The position numbers and the translations under genes were made by a program. Below the pieces are notes generated by a model. The model was not told the origin of the DNA. It made no database searches and was given only the letters and a program-made list of their open reading frames with translations. A stretch of 35,009 nucleotides of DNA. Origin: a bacterium (GTDB lineage Bacteria > Vulcanimicrobiota > Vulcanimicrobiia > Vulcanimicrobiales > Vulcanimicrobiaceae). The first letter of the stretch is position 1. Each line of letters starts with the position of its first letter. The DNA is taken from NCBI GenBank assembly GCA_021794205.1, contig JAJYRH010000021.1, forward strand, positions 1 to 35,009. Direction: 5' to 3'. Positions 33,243 through 35,009 of this stretch are shown here, piece after piece.

Positions 33243-33317
33243 ATGGAATCCCAGGGCACGAAGCCCGAAGGCGCAGCCTATTGGGAATGGAATCTTCGGA
33301 TCGATGGAACTAAGTGA
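33243..33317 (+). CDS. Possible 24-residue upstream peptide
   Basis: A short frame, ATG at 33243 to TGA at 33317, encodes a peptide with GAAYWEWNLRIDG near its end. Its last 14 bases overlap the start of the second CPBP gene in another frame, so it could couple translation or act as a leader. No good ribosome binding site precedes it. It may equally be chance. Confidence 0.2.
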   Translation: MESQGTKPEGAAYWEWNLRIDGTK

Positions 33318-34008
33318 GGGATTGCGGAACGACGTATCTACGTCTCCCCCGGTGAGTTCGGCGATTCTCGGCGTCGACGATCGCAGGGCATGGATCGATG
33401 CCGTGTCGCTCTTTGCCTTTTTTCTTTTCTTGAACGTCGTTGGGAACGCTACCTATCGGTTCGAAGCGCGAGTGCCCTGGCTTCAGCTCGGACAAGCAGT
33501 TCTCATTCTGCTCGTAACCTTAGCGGCCGTCGCAATCCAGCGAGGCCGTGGACGTCCGTTCTTTGCAATCGGGAGCCTTTGGATTGCATTCCGCGGCATT
33601 TGGTGGCTGTGGTCGATCGCTCTTGCTATCGCGCTCGTTACTGCCGGTACACAAGGGATGTTCGCGAGCCATTCGACACTTTGGTATTTGTGGTTAGCGA
33701 CCGGTGTCGCCGTTGCGCCTCTTACCGAAGAACTCGTTTTTCGCGGGGCGATTCAAACATCCATCAACAGCACTTCGCTCGGAACGCGTACTTTTTTATC
33801 GTTTCGCTTGGGCACGTTGATTTCTGCCATGCTTTTTTCGTGCTCGCATTTTCTGCTGCTGCTAGACGGTGTCGCGATGTCGCGCGTGCTCTTCGAAGTA
33901 CTCTCCGCCCTTCCACTCGCGCTCGTGACCGGCTACATTTACCAGCGCACGTCGAACCTATGGTACGGCATCATCCTCCATGCATTGGGCAATCTCGGAG
34001 GCGCTTAA
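33304..34008 (+). CDS. CPBP-family intramembrane protease (second)
   Basis: A 234-residue polytopic protein with about seven helices. The motifs are EELVFRG (E-E-x-x-x-R), FSCSH (F-x-x-x-H) and HALGN (H-x-x-x-N), so the putative active site is complete. It is shorter than, and not obviously a recent copy of, the CPBP protein at 30394. ATG 33304 begins just before the first helix; in-frame starts as far as 33169 would add up to 45 polar residues. Codon use is less GC-rich than in the left part of the window. Substrate unknown. Confidence 0.82.
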   Translation: MELSEGLRNDVSTSPPVSSAILGVDDRRAWIDAVSLFAFFLFLNVVGNATYRFEARVPWLQLGQAVLILLVTLAAVAIQRGRGRPFFAIGSLWIAFRGIWWLWSIALAIALVTAGTQGMFASHSTLWYLWLATGVAVAPLTEELVFRGAIQTSINSTSLGTRTFLSFRLGTLISAMLFSCSHFLLLLDGVAMSRVLFEVLSALPLALVTGYIYQRTSNLWYGIILHALGNLGGA

Positions 34009-34014
34009 CAACAG

Positions 34015-34158
34015 CTACGGGAGTAGCCCGCGAATGTCGACCAGGACACGCACTCCGTTGGTATGTCGCAACACAGCGGTTGGCACCGAGTAATCGCGAA
34101 GGTCGTCCACGGCTGCCGTCGTCGGCAACCGCATGACAACCGACCTAGGACGCAGCAT
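34015..34158 (-). CDS. Possible 47-residue protein
   Basis: A short frame from ATG 34158 to a stop at 34015, overlapping the end of the acyl-hydrolase gene by 14 bp, with a second ATG at 34134. The sequence (DDLRDYSVPTAVLRHTNGVRVLVDIRGLLP) looks protein-like but matches nothing I know. It may be a small coupled gene or the remnant of a larger one. Confidence 0.25.
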   Translation of the reverse strand: MLRPRSVVMRLPTTAAVDDLRDYSVPTAVLRHTNGVRVLVDIRGLLP

Positions 34159-34999
34159 CGCTGTTAAATGTGTCGTGTAGAAACTGCCCGATTTCTTTCC
34201 ACGCCCGCTCGCGCGCGTCCCGATTAGCCACCGTATTCCCTCCATGGCGAAGAGTGAACGGCCCAAGCCGCGTCTCCAGCCCCGGCCAATCTGGCGAGGA
34301 AACTAAAAACAAGTGCCCAGCATGGTCGAACTTGAGATGACGGTCGGCATACGGGTGAACATGCTCTCGCAAATACGTTTCTGCGAATTCGCATTGCATC
34401 TCCGAGTTCCAAATACCGTCATCGCCGGCGCTCAGAAAGAGAACCGGCCCACGAATACGTTCGAGCGCGAACAACGTTGGCCTAATGCGATCGCGATGGC
34501 GTCGCACCGCATGGTCGTAGCCGCCGCGCAAATCGACCGGGCGCCGCATTAGAAATCCGGCCGCAAAGCTCGCCCCCATTTTCCAGGTGTATGGGACGAA
34601 CGGGACTGGTTTCCCACCAATCGTCCAGGACGACTGGGGGGCACCACCTCCCGTTCGGATTCCCTGCCACGCAAAGGGGCTTGGGACAACGGCGATCACA
34701 GCGCGAATTTGAGGGTAGTGCGATGCGGCGAGCAAGCACAACTCTCCGCCTTTTGAAATTCCGAATATTGCAATACGCTTTCCATCAACGTCGGAGCGTG
34801 CCGTAAGAGCTTCGATTGCAAGGCCAACGCGCTCGACCGGGATCTCAACGAGCTCGCCCGGGAGACCCTGGTACCGAAAATACGTAACCGTCTGTTGAGG
34901 ACCGTCTTGCGCTGGGGATTGTCGTTCACGATGATGGAGGGAACGCGTCTTCCATCGTGAGGTCTTCATGGCATCAACCAAAGTCCCGAGTCCGCGCAC
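34145..34999 (-). CDS. BAAT-type acyl-CoA thioester hydrolase / alpha-beta hydrolase, 5' end uncertain
   Basis: The C-terminal ~230 residues match the BAAT/acyl-CoA thioesterase alpha/beta-hydrolase domain: YFRYQGLPGELVEIPVER, the nucleophile elbow GISKGGELCLLAAS, AVVPSPFAWQGI, the acid region FLSAGDDGIWNSE and the histidine in HAGHLFLVS. In this family the part before YFRYQGLP is normally a hydrophobic strand and an oxyanion loop (V-V-x-L-G-G-S-x-G-G). Here it reads RSLHHRERQSPAQDGPQQ, which does not fit, so the 5' end may be rearranged, frameshifted or replaced. The gene may continue beyond the window edge. Enzymatic activity is doubtful unless the missing part is supplied. Confidence 0.65.
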   Translation of the reverse strand: MRGLGTLVDAMKTSRWKTRSLHHRERQSPAQDGPQQTVTYFRYQGLPGELVEIPVERVGLAIEALTARSDVDGKRIAIFGISKGGELCLLAASHYPQIRAVIAVVPSPFAWQGIRTGGGAPQSSWTIGGKPVPFVPYTWKMGASFAAGFLMRRPVDLRGGYDHAVRRHRDRIRPTLFALERIRGPVLFLSAGDDGIWNSEMQCEFAETYLREHVHPYADRHLKFDHAGHLFLVSSPDWPGLETRLGPFTLRHGGNTVANRDARERAWKEIGQFLHDTFNSDAAS

Positions 35000-35009
35000 G
35001 CCGGGTCGC

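Overview
The window is about 35 kb of GC-rich DNA (roughly 65% G+C by eye) from a bacterium with a diderm-type envelope: it encodes a TolC-type outer-membrane channel, lipoproteins, a tripartite RND pump and a PBP4-type carboxypeptidase. Codon use, frequent GTG/TTG starts, 4-bp ATGA/GTGA gene overlaps and apparently leaderless promoters would fit an uncultivated phylum such as Candidatus Eremiobacterota (WPS-2). That placement is my inference and was not computed.

Layout. 1-126: outer end of an IS3-type insertion sequence that sits directly against a repeat array. 127-640: two complete 216-bp tandem repeats plus truncated copies, with four identical UUCG-loop hairpins. 650-14586: mostly housekeeping metabolism: hemL-like aminomutase, DUF1858-Mrp ATPase, M48 protease, a FolK-FolE2/MptA fusion, phosphomannose isomerase, diaminopimelate decarboxylase, PBP4, MsrA and MsrB, SemiSWEET plus OPT transporters, and a PabB-PabC fusion. 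FolK-FolE2 and PabBC both feed folate synthesis.

14599-21126: a CsoR/CstR-family repressor diverges from an operon of a DUF2892 membrane protein, an RND adaptor, an RND pump and a TolC-type channel. The two promoters appear to share one palindromic -35 hexamer, and a CsoR-type operator lies in the forward spacer. 21171-24518: a DUF2249-Crp/Fnr fusion regulator faces a three-gene heme-copper oxidoreductase operon. Its subunit I keeps all six histidine ligands but lacks the active-site tyrosine, so it is more likely a CuA-type nitric oxide reductase than an oxidase. A Crp/Fnr-like dyad lies at about -41 of that operon's predicted promoter. 24628-27490: a compact rhodanese - unknown - CysH (APS reductase type) - BNR-propeller operon diverges from it. 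Together, 14.6-26.2 kb reads as a block for reactive sulfur and nitrogen species; that link is inference.

27.5-35 kb is accessory-like. By eye it is richer in A+T from 28.3 to 30.1 kb and again in parts of 31.4-34.9 kb. It holds poorly conserved secreted and membrane proteins, one split gene, two unrelated-looking CPBP intramembrane proteases and, at the right edge, a BAAT-type acyl hydrolase. I saw no rRNA, tRNA or CRISPR array.
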